Part shown: piece by piece, positions 61,933-64,000 of the stretch | Layout: each line of letters opens with the position of its first letter | Position numbering within the stretch: position 1 is the first letter of the stretch | Origin: Thermohalobaculum sediminis | GTDB taxonomy: Bacteria; Pseudomonadota; Alphaproteobacteria; Rhodobacterales; Rhodobacteraceae | DNA: 64,000 nt | Direction of reading: 5' to 3' | NCBI RefSeq assembly: GCF_023487995.1 | Contig: NZ_JAMFKN010000004.1 | Location: 248,001-312,000 of the forward strand | Position numbers and translations under genes: made by a program | Notes under the pieces: model-generated | What the model was told of the DNA's origin: nothing | The model's database searches: none | What the model saw: only the letters and a program-made list of their open reading frames with translations

Positions 61933-62967
61933 ATGACTGCCCTCGCCGCACAGCTTCGCCGCCTCCTGCCCTCCGGCCTGCGGCTGGACCGGGTCTGGGC
62001 CGCGATCCTCGCCATCCTCGCGGCGCTGGCGCTGGTCGACCCGGTGCAGGCGCAGGCGAGCGCGGTGTTCGCGCTCGAGGCGCTCGCCTCGACCGCGCCG
62101 TATCTTGTGGCCTCGATCGCGATCGCGGCCTATGCGGGGGCGACGGGCGCGGATGCGCTGGTGGCCAAGGCGTTCTCGGGGCGCATCGCGGGCATGGTTG
62201 TGCTGGCGGCTCTGTTCGGGGGGCTGTCGCCCTTCTGCTCCTGTGGGGTCATTCCGCTGATCGCGGCGCTCATGGCGATGGGCGTGCCGCTGGCGCCGGT
62301 GATGGCGTTCTGGCTGGCCTCGCCGGTGATCGACCCCGCGCAGTTCGTGCTGACCGCGGGCACGATCGGGACCGAGTTCGCAGTGGCCAAGACGCTGGCA
62401 GCGGTGGGGCTGGGGCTGTTCGGGGGCTTCGGCACGCTGTGGCTGTCGCGCGCGGGGTTCCTGGCCGACCCGCTGCGGCCGGGCGTGGGCAATGGCGGCT
62501 GCGGCGGCGCGAAGATGCGCAACCCTAAGCCGCCCGTCTGGGCGTTCTGGCACGAGCCCGCCCGGGTCGCGAAGTTCCGTGCCGAGGCGCTGAAGGCCAC
62601 GCTGTTCCTGACAAAATGGCTCATGCTCGCCTTTCTGCTCGAGAGCCTGATGCTGGTCTGGCTGCCGGCCGAGACGGTCGCGGCGGCGGTGGGCGGCGAG
62701 GGCGTGCTGCCCATCGTCATCGCGACGCTGGTGGGCGTGCCGGCCTATCTCAACGGCTATGCCGCGCTGCCGCTGGTGTCGGGGCTGATGACGCAGGGCA
62801 TGGCTCCAGGGGCGGGGCTTGCATTCCTGGTGGCCGGGGGCGTGTCGTCGCTGCCGGCGGCGATCGCGGTGTTCGCGCTGGTCAAGCGGCCGGTCTTCGC
62901 CCTCTATCTGGGCTTCGCACTATCGGGCTCGCTCATGGCGGGGCTGATCTTCCAGGCGGTGCAGTGA
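61933..62967 (+). CDS. Permease of the ArsP/YraQ family (DUF318)
   Basis: 344 residues with eight or nine membrane segments. GLSPFCSCGVIPLIAALMAMGVPLAPVMAFWLASPVIDP carries the FCSCGxxP motif of this family, and VGVPAYLNGYAALPLVSGLMTQGM is the second repeat's counterpart. A Cys/Gly-rich cytosolic loop is present (GNGGCGGAKM). Members export organoarsenicals or other thiol-reactive metalloids and metals. The 55-bp gap after the ArsR gene holds a matching operator, and AGGAG precedes the ATG. Confidence 0.87.
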   Translation: MTALAAQLRRLLPSGLRLDRVWAAILAILAALALVDPVQAQASAVFALEALASTAPYLVASIAIAAYAGATGADALVAKAFSGRIAGMVVLAALFGGLSPFCSCGVIPLIAALMAMGVPLAPVMAFWLASPVIDPAQFVLTAGTIGTEFAVAKTLAAVGLGLFGGFGTLWLSRAGFLADPLRPGVGNGGCGGAKMRNPKPPVWAFWHEPARVAKFRAEALKATLFLTKWLMLAFLLESLMLVWLPAETVAAAVGGEGVLPIVIATLVGVPAYLNGYAALPLVSGLMTQGMAPGAGLAFLVAGGVSSLPAAIAVFALVKRPVFALYLGFALSGSLMAGLIFQAVQ

Positions 62968-63044
62968 GGATTGCGGGTGGATGGGCGGATGGCGCAGGGT
63001 GCCGCGAGCCCTCGGCCCCGCACGCGGAAGGAGCCCGCACCCCG

Positions 63045-63695
63045 ATGTCCACGCCGACCCTCGCCCACGACTCGGCCCTGCGGGCGCTGCTGACGCTGCA
63101 CCTGAAGCACCATCCGCGCGAGGACTGCGAGGCCGAGGGGCTGAAGCCCGCCGCCGTCTCGGTGGTGCTGGTGCCGGGCGCGGGCGGCGGCTCGGAGCTT
63201 CTGCTGACGCTGCGGGCGCCGCGGCTGAGGGCCCATTCCGGCCAATACGCTCTGCCGGGGGGAAAGCTCGATCCGGGCGAGAGCGCCGTGGACGCGGCGC
63301 TGCGGGAACTGGCCGAGGAACTGGGCGTCGAGGCGCGGCCGGGCGACATCCTCGGCGCGCTCGACGATCTGCCAACGCGGGCGGGCTATGTGATCCGTCC
63401 CTTCGTGGTCTGGCTCAGGGCGGCCCCGACGCTGCGCCCGGCGCCGGACGAGATCGCGGCGGTGCACCGGATCCCGCTGGGGGACCTGTTCGCCGGGCGC
63501 GGGCGGGGCGGCAATCGCGGAATCGCGGCCGGTGACGAAGACGCGCCGGGGGTGTTCTCGCTGTTCATTCCGGCGCTGGGGCACGATCTGTTCGCGCCCA
63601 CGGCGGCGATCCTCGACCAGTTCCGCGAGGTGGCGCTGTTGGGCCGGCCGAGCCGGGTGGTTCGGTTCGGCGAGCCGGCCTTTGCCCGGCGCTGA
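63045..63695 (+). CDS. CoA-pyrophosphatase-type Nudix hydrolase
   Basis: 216 residues. The Nudix box is complete: GGKLDPGE, seven residues, RELAEELGV. LLLTLRAPRLRAHSGQYALPGG just before it is the CoA-hydrolase signature (LLTxRxxxLxxHxGQ...PGG). The enzyme should split CoA or acyl-CoA to phosphopantetheine and 3',5'-ADP. ATG at 63045 is preceded by GGAAGGAG about 12 bases upstream. It lies 77 bases after the permease gene. Confidence 0.88.
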   Translation: MSTPTLAHDSALRALLTLHLKHHPREDCEAEGLKPAAVSVVLVPGAGGGSELLLTLRAPRLRAHSGQYALPGGKLDPGESAVDAALRELAEELGVEARPGDILGALDDLPTRAGYVIRPFVVWLRAAPTLRPAPDEIAAVHRIPLGDLFAGRGRGGNRGIAAGDEDAPGVFSLFIPALGHDLFAPTAAILDQFREVALLGRPSRVVRFGEPAFARR

Positions 63696-63715
63696 GCGCG
63701 CCCTGCGCGTGCCGG

Positions 63716-64000
63716 TCAGCCGCGCAAGGCGGCGCGCAGCACGCGCTCCAGCGCGTCGAGAAAGCGCGATCGGTCGGCCTTGCCGAAGCCCTTGCCGCCG
63801 CCGCCCGCGCCCAGCGGATTGGCGGCGCGGAGGTCGGCCATCAGGTCCCGCATGGCGAGCTGGGCGCCGATATTGGCACGGGTGAACACCTCGCCATTGT
63901 GGCGGATCGCGGCGGCGCCGCCCTCGAGCACCCGGGCCGCGAGCGGGATGTCGCCGGTCACCACCACGTCGCCCGGCCCCGCGCGTTCGGCGATCCAGCG
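63716..64000 (-). CDS. YaiI/YqxD family protein (DUF188), 5' end outside window
   Basis: 95 codons of the C-terminal part are visible, running off the right edge. [37 protein letters not shown] is the UPF0178 core, followed by [15 protein letters not shown]. The family is a small PIN-like fold; function is unknown. The gene is convergent with the Nudix gene. Confidence 0.85.
   Translation of the reverse strand, partial: RWIAERAGPGDVVVTGDIPLAARVLEGGAAAIRHNGEVFTRANIGAQLAMRDLMADLRAANPLGAGGGGKGFGKADRSRFLDALERVLRAALRG

Overview
The window is 64 kb of very GC-rich DNA, densely packed with short operons. It looks like chromosomal DNA of an alphaproteobacterium of the Rhodobacterales (Rhodobacteraceae or Roseobacter type). 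Four things point there: a PhyR-NepR-EcfG general stress response locus, two different DMSP lyases, a phosphatidylcholine synthase, and a choVWX choline importer. GTG starts and 4-bp ATGA/GTGA overlaps are common. I see no rRNA, tRNA, CRISPR array, transposase, phage gene or integrase. Family assignments are from reading the sequence; no database search was run.

Layout. 1-14 kb is mostly housekeeping: trpE (cut by the left edge), ppiD, an aminotransferase, the ABC-F protein Uup, a DMT exporter, parE, a FAD amine oxidase and a hydrolase-OsmC fusion. 14.5-22.7 kb is an organosulfur and acyl-CoA island: dddP on the minus strand; a methyltransferase and a haem N-demethylase (DUF3445) divergent from it; then thiolase-dddL and rhodanese-DoxX-acyl-CoA dehydrogenase-hydrolase. 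22.9-31 kb holds an AbrB permease, a serine hydrolase, a Na/Pi symporter and a potAHIF-type polyamine importer. 31-37 kb holds pcs, a cytochrome P450, a Nudix protein, a Ni/Co exporter with its DUF1007 partner, and a second acyl-CoA dehydrogenase.

37.1-41 kb is the general stress response locus: a HisKA_2 sensor kinase, EcfG and NepR on the minus strand, and PhyR divergent. The nepR-phyR gap contains two overlapping GGAAC-N17-CGTT motifs, one per strand. A GGAAC-N17-GGTT motif precedes a nearby pair of tiny genes, which are candidate stress targets. 41-44.4 kb is the choline importer with a CMD-family gene. 44.7-52.8 kb holds a DMT exporter, a decayed stretch, a GrdB-like protein, a second four-gene ABC importer and an acyl-CoA ligase. 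52.9-57.2 kb is purine catabolism (allA, uraD, puuD), a lipoprotein and an acetylpolyamine amidohydrolase-like enzyme. 57.5-61.3 kb encodes a three-subunit molybdenum hydroxylase with its own MoaD-like protein. 61.5-64 kb holds an ArsR regulator and permease with matching operators, a CoA-pyrophosphatase-type Nudix enzyme, and a DUF188 gene cut by the right edge.

Together the genes suit a marine or saline heterotroph living on methylated osmolytes (DMSP, choline), polyamines and purines. The best leads are the paired DMSP lyases with repeated TetR-like palindromes, and the symmetric EcfG promoter with its candidate local micro-operon.
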